Assembly: GCA_050246475.1 (NCBI GenBank)
Contig: JBFWVZ010000002.1
Coordinates: 496,001 to 560,000 of the forward strand
Direction of reading: 5' to 3'
DNA length: 64,000 nt
Source: CADEEL01 sp050246475
GTDB taxonomy: Bacteria; Pseudomonadota; Alphaproteobacteria; Caulobacterales; Aquidulcibacteraceae
This document shows, piece after piece, positions 25,391 to 33,672 of this stretch (positions are counted from its first letter, which is position 1; each line of letters begins with the position of its first letter). Position numbers and translations under genes: made by a program. Below the pieces are notes generated by a model. That model was given only the letters and a program-made list of their open reading frames with translations. It ran no database searches and was not told the DNA's origin.

Positions 25391-25399
25391 GCGAACCTC

Positions 25400-26878
25400 C
25401 TATCGCGTGCTGGTCATCAACAGCTCAGCGTAGAACCGCGCCATCCGCTCCAGATTCTCAACGCTCAGACGCTCATCGGTGCCGTGCGCGCGCGAGAGTT
25501 CGGACGTGCGCGCCCACGCCGGCGCGAAACGATAGACGTTCTCCGCCACGTCCGCGAAATAGCGCGAATCCGTCGCCCCGCCGACGAGATAGGGCGTCAC
25601 CGGCGCATTCTCCGGGGAATGGCGTTGCGCCATCGCTTCAATCAATCGGAAGGAATCGCTTTCCACATCGGAGACGGCGCTCGGGTTCGTCGGCGTGCCA
25701 TGCACCTCGACCGTCACGCCCTCGATCCCGGCCACCGAGCGGCGCAGATGCGCGAGTGCGCTGTCAATCGTGTCGCGCGGATGGAGCCGCAGATTGACCG
25801 TGGCGACCATTTGCTGCGGGAGGATGTTCTCCTTTGTCCCACCCTGAATCATGGTCGGCGCAATCGTGGTGCGCAGCATGGCGTCGCCCTCGGGCGTGGC
25901 GCCGACACGTTGCTCCACAAGCGGACGGAAGAGCCAGAGATTAGCCAGCGCGGCGCGCTCCACGAAGCCCGCATCGCGCGAAAGCGCGCGCGTCATCGCC
26001 AGCGGCGCGCCGTCGAGCCGCGCCGGAAACGGATTGCCACGCACGGCCAGGATCGCGCGCGACAGCCGCTCCGCCGCGCTATCCCGCAATGGGCGCGAAG
26101 AATGCCCGCCCTCCGCGCGCGCCGTGAGGTGAACGGTGAGATAGCCCTTCTCGGCAATGCCGATGAATGCCGCGGGGCCGCCGACCGTGTCGTTGTCGAG
26201 GATGACCGCGCCGCCTTCATCAAGCACGAACCAGGGCCGGATATTCCGTTCGCGCAGCAGCGCCGCCGCCGCGCGCGCGCCGCCGCCAAGCGTCTCTTCA
26301 TCGTGGCCGAAAAACAGGATGACGCCACGGCGCGGCTGGAACCCGGCGCGCAGCACCGCCTCCGTGCCTTCAAAGATGCCGATGAGCGAGCCCTTATCGT
26401 CCATCGCGCCGCGCCCGATGATCTCGCCGTCGCGGATGATGCCGTCGAACGGCGGCGCATCCCAATCGCCCTCCGTGCCTTCTTCGACCGGCACGACATC
26501 CTGATGCGCCATCAGCAGCACCGGCGCGAGCGAAGGATCGCTCCCCGCCAGCGTGTAGAGCATCGAATGGCCCGCCACCATTTCGCGGGTGAACGCGGCG
26601 TGCGTCAGCGGATAAGTCTCCGCGAGCCAAGCCTGGAATTGTTGGAATTGCTCCGGGTTGTCGACCACGCCTTCCGTGATCGAGATCGTGCGAAACTGAA
26701 TGGCGCGCGAGAGATGCTGGGCGGCGGCGTCGGCATCGATCGCGGGCGCTTCCGCGATTTCAATGGCGGCCCCCGCGTTCGCCGCCTGCGTTGCGGAGTT
26801 CGTCCGCACCACAACGATGACCGCCAGGATCGCAACGACCGCCAGGAGCGCCAGAAGCCCCCGCCACACCCATTTCAT
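25400..26878 (-). CDS. Membrane-anchored M20 family peptidase
   Basis: This 492-residue protein has an N-terminal membrane anchor (WRGLLALLAVVAILAVIVVV, residues ~4-24) and an M20 di-zinc peptidase domain. Metal and catalytic residues are in LLMAHQDVVPV, RGAMDDKGSLIG and FFGHDEETLGG; a dimerisation domain and a C-terminal GGATDSRYF follow. The long form with linker resembles PM20D1/CPS1-type carboxypeptidases, which act on N-acyl amino acids or dipeptides. ATG 26878 starts the anchor. It ends 9 bp before the inhibitor gene, so the group M20 - I42 - small membrane protein - Rieske is likely one transcript. Confidence 0.87.
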   Translation of the reverse strand: MKWVWRGLLALLAVVAILAVIVVVRTNSATQAANAGAAIEIAEAPAIDADAAAQHLSRAIQFRTISITEGVVDNPEQFQQFQAWLAETYPLTHAAFTREMVAGHSMLYTLAGSDPSLAPVLLMAHQDVVPVEEGTEGDWDAPPFDGIIRDGEIIGRGAMDDKGSLIGIFEGTEAVLRAGFQPRRGVILFFGHDEETLGGGARAAAALLRERNIRPWFVLDEGGAVILDNDTVGGPAAFIGIAEKGYLTVHLTARAEGGHSSRPLRDSAAERLSRAILAVRGNPFPARLDGAPLAMTRALSRDAGFVERAALANLWLFRPLVEQRVGATPEGDAMLRTTIAPTMIQGGTKENILPQQMVATVNLRLHPRDTIDSALAHLRRSVAGIEGVTVEVHGTPTNPSAVSDVESDSFRLIEAMAQRHSPENAPVTPYLVGGATDSRYFADVAENVYRFAPAWARTSELSRAHGTDERLSVENLERMARFYAELLMTSTR

Positions 26879-26957
26879 GCCGTATTCCCCGCTCGTGTGC
26901 TCTGCCCAGAACGCTAGCGATCTCTTCGCGCCGGGCCAAGCGGGCTTGCGACGGGCG

Positions 26958-27578
26958 TCACGCCGCCCTTGCGGCGCCCCAAAAATTGTACCCAAGCGGC
27001 TTGGGCGTGCTCGGCAGGTACATCGTCTCCAGCCTGTCGATGGTGAAGCCTGCACCGCGGATCATCGCCGGAATGTCGCGCGTCAGATGGCAGCCGCCCG
27101 AAATGTGCTTCCACCACCGCTCCATCGAGGCTTGCCCGCGGGCGACTTTTTCGTCGGGCGCAAGGCCATGCTCGCAAAACAGCAGCTTGCCGCCCGGCTT
27201 GAGCGCGCGTTTGGCGCCTTCAAGCGCCGCGGCGCCGTCCGGGATGGTGCAGAGGCTATAGGTGACGAGCACCGTATCCACGCTCGCCGCCGGCAGCGAC
27301 AAATCCTCCGCTTTCTCCGCCAGCACCTCGACGGGGAGCGCCGCGTTCGCCGCGATCTTCCGTGCACGGACGAGCATGCCTTCTTCCGGCTCGAGCGCGT
27401 AAATCTTCGAAACCTTCGCCGCGTCGTAATAAGCGAGATTGAGTCCCGAACCGAAGCCGAGTTCGAGCACGACGCCCTCCGCCTCCGGCACGATCTTGCG
27501 CCGCTGATAGCGGATGGGCTTCGCCCCGCAGGCGCAATTGATCAATGGCGGCACGATGTAGCGTCGGTAGAAGCTCAT
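26958..27578 (-). CDS. Class I SAM-dependent methyltransferase (METTL7-like)
   Basis: This 206-residue Rossmann methyltransferase has motif I VVLELGFGSGLNLAYYD, acidic residue ALEPEEGM after strand 2, and a segment LVTYSLCTIPDGAAALEGAKRALKPGGKLLFCEHG, typical of the methyltransferase-11/METTL7-like branch. An N-terminal two-cysteine segment (PLINCACGAKPI) is also typical of that branch. The substrate is unknown (lipid or thiol in relatives). ATG 27578 begins the conserved FYRRYIVPP; an upstream in-frame start adds an Arg-rich tract. Confidence 0.82.
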   Translation of the reverse strand: MSFYRRYIVPPLINCACGAKPIRYQRRKIVPEAEGVVLELGFGSGLNLAYYDAAKVSKIYALEPEEGMLVRARKIAANAALPVEVLAEKAEDLSLPAASVDTVLVTYSLCTIPDGAAALEGAKRALKPGGKLLFCEHGLAPDEKVARGQASMERWWKHISGGCHLTRDIPAMIRGAGFTIDRLETMYLPSTPKPLGYNFWGAARAA

Positions 27579-27624
27579 GCGGCTTTCTAGCGCTTGACGC
27601 CCGCGCGCGCGAGCGCCTACCACG

Positions 27625-27745
27625 CGTCATCCCTTGGGGAGTAGCCGGCCTCGGCGAAGAGGCGCGCGCGTCAACACACTCGGCTTCGGCTGTGGCGCAC
27701 GCGGGAGGAGCATCCTCCTTGGCGAGACCAATGGCGAACGAGCCT
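27625..27745 (+). promoter_or_regulatory. yybP-ykoY manganese riboswitch
   Basis: Conserved aptamer elements are in the right order: CTTGGGGAGTAGCC (27633-27646), GTCAACACACTCGG (27670-27683), a variable stem GGAGGAGCATCCTCC (27705-27719) and TTGGCGAGACCAATGG (27719-27734), which holds the CGAGACC metal-binding loop and pairs TTGG with CCAA. Known members bind Mn2+ and switch on exporters. Here the gene downstream encodes a GDT1/UPF0016 protein, a known Mn-exporter family regulated this way. Confidence 0.92.
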
Positions 27746-27752
27746 TGAGCCC

Positions 27753-27797
27753 GGGCCGGGCGGAGGATCGTGCGCTGTTGGCATGCTCGTCCGGCCC
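27753..27797 (+). promoter_or_regulatory. Candidate riboswitch expression-platform hairpin
   Basis: GGGCCGG (27753-27759) is complementary to CCGGCCC (27791-27797), between the manganese aptamer and the TTG start of the exporter gene at 27809. The stem encloses the only good GGAGG in the leader (27762-27766). It may therefore control ribosome access. Confidence 0.45.
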
Positions 27798-27808
27798 CAT
27801 GGTGCGTC

Positions 27809-28363
27809 TTGGAAACCTTCCTCACCTCCACGCTTCTCGTCGCGATCGCCGAGATCGGCGACAAGACGCAGTTGCTCGCCATTGTGCTCGCGGCGCGTTT
27901 CAAGCGGCCCGTCCCGATCATCTTGGGTGTGCTTATCGCAACATTGGCGAACCACGCGTTCGCCGCGACGCTCGGCGCGCTTGCGGGAGACTTGCTGGAG
28001 AGCGCTTGGCTTCGTTACGCGATCGCCGCCGGCTTCGTCGCCATGGCGCTCTGGGCGCTCATCCCCGACAAGGAAGAGGATGCGCCTGTTCGCGCCGGCG
28101 GCTCGGCGTTCTTGACCACCCTCGTCGCGTTCTTCCTGGTCGAAATGGGCGATAAAACCCAAATCGCCACTGCAGCGCTCGCGGCGCGGTTCGACTCGAT
28201 CGCGCTTGTCACGGCAGGGACGACGCTCGGCATGATGCTCGCCAACATCCCGGCCATCTATCTCGGCGAAGCCGCGACGCGCGTGCTCCCGCTCAAGCTG
28301 ATGCGCTGGATCGCCGCCGCACTCTTCGCGGGCCTCGGCGTTTGGACGCTGCTCGCCGCCTAA
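27809..28363 (+). CDS. TMEM165/GDT1 (UPF0016) family manganese exporter
   Basis: This six-helix membrane transporter of 184 residues carries two copies of the family motif: ETFLTSTLLVAIAEIGDKTQ at the N-terminus and LTTLVAFFLVEMGDKTQIAT in the middle (E-x-G-D-K-T). Family members export Mn2+ (bacterial MneA/Mnx) or exchange Ca/Mn for protons. TTG 27809 is chosen because it places Met exactly at the conserved N-terminus; GTG 27770 with a close GGAGG would add 13 residues. A yybP-ykoY riboswitch upstream supports manganese as substrate. Its stop is shared with yghU. Confidence 0.9.
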   Translation: METFLTSTLLVAIAEIGDKTQLLAIVLAARFKRPVPIILGVLIATLANHAFAATLGALAGDLLESAWLRYAIAAGFVAMALWALIPDKEEDAPVRAGGSAFLTTLVAFFLVEMGDKTQIATAALAARFDSIALVTAGTTLGMMLANIPAIYLGEAATRVLPLKLMRWIAAALFAGLGVWTLLAA

Positions 28364-29244
28364 CTCGCCTTCGCTTGAACCTTATCCTGCGTGCTCGTGT
28401 CGAAATCGCTCGCATCATGGCGCTCGATCAATTGGCTCGCGGGATCGCCCCACGCGCGATTGACGATGCGCCCGCGTTTTACGGCGGGCCGCTGCGCGAT
28501 CTGATCGCTCCAGCGATTCACGTGCTTGTATTCGTGGACCGCGAGGAATTCGGCGGCATCGTAAAGCACGCCCTTCGCAAGCGCGCCGTACCAAGGCTGC
28601 GTCGCCATATCGGCGATCGTATATTCGTCGCCCGCGAGATATTCGTTTTTCGCCAGGTGCTGATCGAGCACGTCGAGCTGGCGCTTCACCTCCATCGCGT
28701 AGCGATCGATGGCATATTCGATCTTCGTCGGCGCGTAGGCGTAGAAGTGCCCGAACCCGCCGCCGAGAAATGGCGCGGACCCCATCTGCCACATGAGCCA
28801 GGAATAGGTCTCGGCGCGCTTCTTCACATCCTTCGGGACGAACGCGCCGCCGAACTTCTCGGAGAGGTGCAGGAGAATGGCGCCGCTCTCGAACACGCGG
28901 ATCGGCGCAGGCCCACTATGATCGACGAGCGCGGGAATCTTCGAATTGGGATTGGCTTCGACGAAACCGGAGCCGAACTGATCGCCCGCATTGATGTTGG
29001 TGATCCACGCATCGTACTCGGCGCCCTTGTGCCCGGCTGCGAGCAGCTCTTCGAGCATGATCGTGACCTTCACGCCGTTCGGCGTCGCCAGCGAATAAAG
29101 CTGCAGCGGATGCTTGCCGACGGGCAGCGGCTTATCGTGCGTGGCGCCCGCGATCGGCCTGTTGATCGCCTGAAAGCGCCCGAGATCCTTATCCTTGTTC
29201 CACGTCCACACTTTCGGCGGGACGTATTCCGCTCCGTCAGCCAT
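28360..29244 (-). CDS. yghU: YghU-type glutathione S-transferase family oxidoreductase
   Basis: This 294-residue GST-fold protein begins with the extended N-terminus typical of YghU/Yfcg-like disulfide-bond oxidoreductases (YVPPKVWTWN). A thioredoxin-like domain follows with LYSLATPNGVKVTIMLEELL (TPN replacing a catalytic Cys/Ser) and the cis-Pro segment NSKIPALVD, then an all-helical domain (FYAYAPTKIEYAIDRY). E. coli YghU binds two glutathiones and reduces disulfides or peroxides; the same is inferred here. It is convergent with the Mn exporter, with interleaved stops. Confidence 0.88.
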   Translation of the reverse strand: MADGAEYVPPKVWTWNKDKDLGRFQAINRPIAGATHDKPLPVGKHPLQLYSLATPNGVKVTIMLEELLAAGHKGAEYDAWITNINAGDQFGSGFVEANPNSKIPALVDHSGPAPIRVFESGAILLHLSEKFGGAFVPKDVKKRAETYSWLMWQMGSAPFLGGGFGHFYAYAPTKIEYAIDRYAMEVKRQLDVLDQHLAKNEYLAGDEYTIADMATQPWYGALAKGVLYDAAEFLAVHEYKHVNRWSDQIAQRPAVKRGRIVNRAWGDPASQLIERHDASDFDTSTQDKVQAKAS

Positions 29245-29398
29245 GCGCCAAACTCCTGTTTGGGCGCAATGTGGAGCCTTGGGGGCGCTTTCGCCAAGTG
29301 CGCGCCACCCCAGAAATACTTAACTCAGCCGCCTGGCGGCGCGGCTTTCCATCGAAAAAGCGTTGCACGGGGCCTGAAGCTCCCCGAGCCTCGCGGCG

Positions 29399-30799
29399 AT
29401 GAAGCGGATGATCTCACTTTGTCTCGGCCTCGCCGCCTTGTGCGCGTGCGCCTCCGCCCAGCAAGCCGCGCCGCCCTCCATGTTCACCGTCGCGCCCTGC
29501 GAACGAGCGATCGAGGGCCTCGACACGGAATGCGGCACAGTCTCGGTTCCAGAAGATTACGCGAACCCGGAGGGCCGACGCATCGCACTTAGCGTGGTCG
29601 TCATCCGCGCCGCCGAGGCGGCCAGGCCGCGCCGCGCGATCTTTGAACTGGAAGGCGGCCCCGGCTTCGGCGTGACGGACAACGCCGGCGATTATTCCGG
29701 CTTCCTCGCGCCGCTCCGGCGCCGCAGCGATATTGTCCTATTCGACATGCGCGGCACGGGCCGCTCCAATCCGCTGGTCTGCACCGCGCTCGACGCCGAG
29801 CGCGCGCGCAACCGCAACGGCCCGCTCTATCCGCCGGAATTGATCGAAGCATGCGCCGCCGAGATCGCGCCGCGCGCCGAGGCGCGCCACTACACAACGG
29901 CGAACGCCGCGCGCGACATCGATTCCGTCCGCCGCGCGCTTGGCTACGAACGGATCGATCTGAACGCCGGCTCTTACGGCTCGACGCTCGCGCTTAGTTA
30001 CATCAGCCTCTACCCTGAGCACGTTCGCTCCGCATGGCTTTCGGGTCTCGCGCCCGCGAGCGCCATGCCGCCGCGCGCGCACGCCATCGGCGCTCAACGC
30101 GCGCTGCTCATGTATATCGACGCCTGCGCGCGCGAGCCCACATGCGCCGCCGCGTTCCCCGATCTGCGCGGCGATCTTGAGCGCGTGCGCGCGCGGCTGA
30201 GCGCGCCCGATGCGCCCTTCGCGTTCGAAATCTTCATGGAGCGCCTGCGCGAGCGGATGTATCAGCCCGGCCCGGCGCGGCGTTTGCCGCTCGTCATTCA
30301 TCGCGCCGCGCAAGGCGATTTTTCCGGTTTCATGAGCGCGCCGCCAGGCGGCTCGGGACGCACCGCCGCGCACGGGCTCTACCTCTCCATCACCTGCGCT
30401 GAAAGCTTCCCCTATTTCGACTACGAGACGGCCGCGCGCGCCTCGCGCGAAACCTACTTCAACGATTATCGGCTGCGCCGGCAGCGCGCCGCGTGCGACG
30501 TGTGGCGCGTGCCGCCCGCGCCCGTGCCGGTTCCGCGCACGCACGCGGACATTCCGGTCGTGCTGCTCTCAGGCGATTTCGATCCCGCGACGCCGCCCGA
30601 TTGGGCGATCGAAACGCAAGCGCATTTCCCGGTGAGCCGTCACATCCTCGTCGCGCAAGGCGGCCACGGCGCGGGCGGCCTGACCAATCTCGATTGCCTC
30701 ACACGGCTGCAGGCCGCGTTCTACGATACGCGCGATCCCGCCGCGCTCGATGCCTCTTGCGTCGCTGAGATCGCGCGCCCGCCGTTCGAACTCGAATAA
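29399..30799 (+). CDS. Secreted alpha/beta-hydrolase, tripeptidyl-aminopeptidase-like
   Basis: This 466-residue protein has a signal peptide (MKRMISLCLGLAALCACASAQ) and possible lipidation at its Cys. The serine-hydrolase elements are ELEGGPGFGVT (oxyanion HGGPG-like), VLFDMRGTGRSNP, nucleophile elbow NAGSYGSTLAL, acid in LLSGDFDPATPP and the catalytic His in AQGGHGAGG. The C-terminal region matches the TAP-like domain that accompanies this group, so an envelope aminopeptidase/prolyl-type peptidase is likely. The gene ends exactly where the convergent OmpA-family gene ends. Confidence 0.85.
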   Translation: MKRMISLCLGLAALCACASAQQAAPPSMFTVAPCERAIEGLDTECGTVSVPEDYANPEGRRIALSVVVIRAAEAARPRRAIFELEGGPGFGVTDNAGDYSGFLAPLRRRSDIVLFDMRGTGRSNPLVCTALDAERARNRNGPLYPPELIEACAAEIAPRAEARHYTTANAARDIDSVRRALGYERIDLNAGSYGSTLALSYISLYPEHVRSAWLSGLAPASAMPPRAHAIGAQRALLMYIDACAREPTCAAAFPDLRGDLERVRARLSAPDAPFAFEIFMERLRERMYQPGPARRLPLVIHRAAQGDFSGFMSAPPGGSGRTAAHGLYLSITCAESFPYFDYETAARASRETYFNDYRLRRQRAACDVWRVPPAPVPVPRTHADIPVVLLSGDFDPATPPDWAIETQAHFPVSRHILVAQGGHGAGGLTNLDCLTRLQAAFYDTRDPAALDASCVAEIARPPFELE

Positions 30800-31336
30800 C
30801 TATTCGAAGCGCGGATCGCCGAAACGCGGCTCCTCGAAGCGGCGGTCCCCGAGCACGCGAATCTCGACGCGCCGGTTCTGCGCGCGGCCCCAATCCGTGT
30901 AATTCGAGGCGATCGGTTGGCTTTCGCCCATGCCGCGCGCGTCGATGCGCCGGCGGCGCACGCCTTCATCGAGCAACGCGTTCCCGACAGAATACGCTCG
31001 CCGCTCCGAGAGCCGTTGATTGTACGCGTCCGACCCGATCGCATCCGCATGGCCGATGATGGCCACGTACATCGAGGGATGCGAATTGAGGATGCGCGCC
31101 AGCTCCCGCACGCGCGGATAGAATTCGTACCGGATGTCGGCGCGGTTGAAATCGAACGTGATGTCGGACGGCATCCGCACCACGATCTCATTCGGCGCCG
31201 CACGCTCGACGGAGACGCCCGCCGGCGCCATTTCGCGCCGCAACGATTGCTCGGCGGCGTCCATCTCAGCGTTGCCCTGCGCGAGCGCCGGCGACGCGAA
31301 AATTGACAAAATCACGGCAAGAAAAACGGCGCGCAT
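30800..31336 (-). CDS. OmpA-family peptidoglycan-binding protein
   Basis: This 178-residue secreted protein has a signal peptide (MRAVFLAVILSIFASPALAQ). After a short helical region it has an OmpA C-terminal domain: ITFDFNRADIRYEFYPRV, then a helix-strand with YVAIIGHADAIGSDAYNQRLSERRA (conserved Asp and Arg that grip diaminopimelate) and GRAQNRRVEIRVL. It lacks a beta-barrel or transmembrane anchor, so it may be a free periplasmic peptidoglycan binder. The tail holds a triple RF-E/D repeat. Confidence 0.87.
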   Translation of the reverse strand: MRAVFLAVILSIFASPALAQGNAEMDAAEQSLRREMAPAGVSVERAAPNEIVVRMPSDITFDFNRADIRYEFYPRVRELARILNSHPSMYVAIIGHADAIGSDAYNQRLSERRAYSVGNALLDEGVRRRRIDARGMGESQPIASNYTDWGRAQNRRVEIRVLGDRRFEEPRFGDPRFE

Positions 31337-31396
31337 GAATGCCTCCCTCGAAAGGGATCACACGCGCGATCTTTGGCGAATCTGGGGCTTGCCTGC

Positions 31397-31444
31397 ACCG
31401 CCGCCTTCCAGGCGGCAACGAAAAGCCGGCTGGAAGCCGGCGGT
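31397..31444. repeat. Palindromic repeat, same family as the one inside dnaX
   Basis: ACCGCCG (31397-31403) and CGGCGGT (31438-31444) are an outer inverted repeat around two hairpins, GCCGCCTTCCAGGCGGC (31400-31416) and GCCGGCTGGAAGCCGGC (31425-31441). It sits between the divergently ending ccr gene and the ompA-like gene and may double as a terminator for ccr. Confidence 0.75.
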
Positions 31445-31449
31445 CCACG

Positions 31450-32730
31450 CTAGCCCCGCGCCTCGCTCAGCTCCAGCACGTCCTCGAACGTGCGCAAGCC
31501 GCTGCGTTGCGCCGTCACGAGCACGGCCATGTTCCCGGGCGCGTGCTTGTTATCGAGCATCTTCTCGTGCGCATCGGGGATCTTCTCCCAGGAGAACACT
31601 TCACTCATCGCCGGATCGATGCGCCGGTCGATCACCAGCTGGTTGGCCTGGCTTGCGTGATAGAGATGCGCGAAGTGGCTGCCCTGCACGCGCTTCTGGT
31701 GCATCCAGAGATATCGCGCGTCCATGGTGAGATTGTAGCCCGTCGTGCCGGCGCAAATCACGACCATGCCGCCCCGCTTCACGATTCGCACCGAGACCGG
31801 GAACGTGCTCTCGCCCGGATGCTCGAACACAATATCCGGGTCTTTGTTGCCCGTGATCGCGCGCACGGCCTTCCCGAACTTGCCGACCTCTTTCATGTAC
31901 TCGGCGAAGCCCTCGCCGTTCACCTTCGGCAGCTGGCCCCAGCAATTGAACTCCGTGCGATTGATGACGGCCTTCGCCCCCATGCTCATCACGTAGTCTT
32001 TCTTGTCGTCGTCGGAGACGACGCCGATCGCGTGCGCGCCAGAGACCGCGCAAAGCTGCACCGCGAAGACGCCAAGCCCGCCCGATGCGCCCCACACCAG
32101 CACGTTCTGACCGGGGCGAAGAATGTTGGGGCGCCATCCGAACAGCATCCGGTACGCGGTCGCGAGCGTCAGCGTGTAGCAGGCCGCTTCTTCCCACGTG
32201 AGATGCTTGGGGCGCGGCATGAGTTGGCGCGCCTGCACCTTGCAGAACTGCGCGAATGAGCCGTCGCTCGTTTCGTAGCCCCAGATTTTCTGCGTCGGCG
32301 AAAACATCGGATCGCCGCCATTGCACTCCTCGTCGTCGCCGTCGTCCTGATTGCAGTGGATGACGACTTCGTCGCCCGGCTTCCAGCGTTTCACCTTGGA
32401 GCCGACGGCCCACACGATGCCCGAAGCATCCGAGCCGCCGACGTGATAGGGCTGCTTATGCACGTCGAGCACGCTGATCGGCTCGCCGAGCGAAGCCCAC
32501 ACGCCGTTGTAATTGACGCCCGCCGCCATCACGAGAACGAGCGCCTCGTCCTCGCCAAGCTCCGGCGTCGGCACGACTTCAACGAGCATCGCGTCTTTCG
32601 GGCGCCCGTGCCGCTCCTTCCGAACGGCCCACGCGTACATCGTCTTGGGCACGTGATAGGCGGGCGGAATTTCGCCGATCTCGTAAAGGTCCTTCACGCC
32701 CTTGAGGTTTGCTTTCGCCGCCCCGGCCAT
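31450..32730 (-). CDS. ccr: Crotonyl-CoA carboxylase/reductase
   Basis: This NADPH-dependent medium-chain-dehydrogenase-fold enzyme converts crotonyl-CoA and CO2 to ethylmalonyl-CoA, the committed step of the ethylmalonyl-CoA pathway. The protein is 426 residues, the family length. Diagnostic blocks are EIPPAYHVPKTMYAWAVRK at the N-terminus, AAGVNYNGVWASLGEP (CO2-site Asn), IWGYETSDGSFAQFC (Phe/Glu neighbourhood of the CO2 pocket; here Tyr-Glu), VLVWGASGGLGVFAVQL (NADPH fold) and MHQKRVQGSHFA (His of the CO2 pocket). GGAG lies upstream of ATG 32730. ecm is nearby on the opposite strand. Confidence 0.95.
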   Translation of the reverse strand: MAGAAKANLKGVKDLYEIGEIPPAYHVPKTMYAWAVRKERHGRPKDAMLVEVVPTPELGEDEALVLVMAAGVNYNGVWASLGEPISVLDVHKQPYHVGGSDASGIVWAVGSKVKRWKPGDEVVIHCNQDDGDDEECNGGDPMFSPTQKIWGYETSDGSFAQFCKVQARQLMPRPKHLTWEEAACYTLTLATAYRMLFGWRPNILRPGQNVLVWGASGGLGVFAVQLCAVSGAHAIGVVSDDDKKDYVMSMGAKAVINRTEFNCWGQLPKVNGEGFAEYMKEVGKFGKAVRAITGNKDPDIVFEHPGESTFPVSVRIVKRGGMVVICAGTTGYNLTMDARYLWMHQKRVQGSHFAHLYHASQANQLVIDRRIDPAMSEVFSWEKIPDAHEKMLDNKHAPGNMAVLVTAQRSGLRTFEDVLELSEARG

Positions 32731-32966
32731 GGGTGCGCTCCTGTCCAGAATTTAGGCCATGCAAGATGCAGGCTTTTGCTGCACTGCGCAATAAGAGCCG
32801 CCCGCCCAGGGGCGCCGCTGCGGATTAACCGTGCTTCTGCGCCCCCAAACGCTTGATTACCAGCAAGGTTCTTGCGCTCCCGCGCATACAGAGGGTCGCT
32901 TATGCTGCGCCGCAATAGAACGGCGCCCGCGTTTGACGCGCCGGCGCCAGCGCCGGCTAATGCCTC
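32731..32966. promoter_or_regulatory. Divergent promoter region of ccr
   Basis: These 236 bases separate ccr (minus) from the next plus-strand gene. A cluster of TGCA/TTGC half-sites (32758-32796) includes TGCAAGATGCA and TTGC followed by TGCACTGC and GCAA. It resembles tandem recognition sites for a short-chain fatty-acid regulator such as RamB, but this is only a suggestion. A G/C-rich inverted segment (GCGCCGGCGCCAGCGCCGGC, near 32938-32957) precedes the plus-strand gene. Confidence 0.35.
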
Positions 32967-33638
32967 ATGCTGAGCCGCCTGCGCACGATCGGACTTCTTC
33001 TCATCTCGCTCGTGTTCGTCGGCCTTGGGATTCTTCTGCTGACGGCCGGGGAGCGGCCCGGCCTCGCGCTCGCCTGCATCGCGCTTTTCGGCGCGTGCGC
33101 GATCGTCTTTGCGCTGGACCTGCTGCCCAAGCGCCCCCTCGTTCCCGAACCTGACGGCGCGATCGTTGTGCGCGGGAGCCGCGCGCGCTTTGTCGTTCTG
33201 GGCCTCTCCGGCGCCGCGATGGCCGCCGCCTGCCCGATGATCGCGACTATGGCTGCGGCGGAGAATGATTGGCGCGTGGCCGTCATCGCGTGGGCGGGCG
33301 CGATCTTCTTTGGCTTCGGCGCGCTCTATCTGTTGTGGCGCGCGACGCGATCGCCCGATCTCTGGCGGCTCGATGCGGAAGGCGTTCAGAGCCTCGCCGG
33401 CGTCAAATGGCGCTTGCCTTGGCGCGCCATCGTCAGCCTCCGGCCGTTCGAAATCCGCGGTCAGCGCTTCCTCGCGCTGGACGTCCATCCCGATTTCGCG
33501 CCGCCGCCGAGCCTTGCGCGCGGTCTGAGCCGCGCGCTCGGCGTCCCGCAATTCGCCATTGGCGCGCAAGGCGCGGCCGCCGCCTATGTGGACATCGAAG
33601 CCCACGTCGTGCGTCTTTGGCGCGCCGCCCAGGGCTAG
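32967..33638 (+). CDS. Membrane protein with PH-like domain (STM3941-type), unknown
   Basis: This 223-residue protein has two N-terminal transmembrane segments (RTIGLLLISLVFVGLGILLL and LALACIALFGACAIVFALDL) and another hydrophobic pair around residues 77-125. The C-terminal region LWRLDAEGVQSLAGVKWRLPWRAI has the strand-Asp-x-x-Gly-Val pattern of bacterial PH-like/STM3941 domains. No activity is known. It lies 34 bp upstream of ecm on the same strand, so it may be co-transcribed with ecm. Confidence 0.6.
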   Translation: MLSRLRTIGLLLISLVFVGLGILLLTAGERPGLALACIALFGACAIVFALDLLPKRPLVPEPDGAIVVRGSRARFVVLGLSGAAMAAACPMIATMAAAENDWRVAVIAWAGAIFFGFGALYLLWRATRSPDLWRLDAEGVQSLAGVKWRLPWRAIVSLRPFEIRGQRFLALDVHPDFAPPPSLARGLSRALGVPQFAIGAQGAAAAYVDIEAHVVRLWRAAQG

Positions 33639-33672
33639 CCGATTTGCCCGTTGCAGTGCAGCATAGGCGCGG

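Noticed and set aside
24488..26917. 809-codon open frame on the plus strand over the Rieske, inhibitor and M20 genes
   Set aside because: Arg-rich antisense shadow; the opposite strand carries intact motifs of three families.
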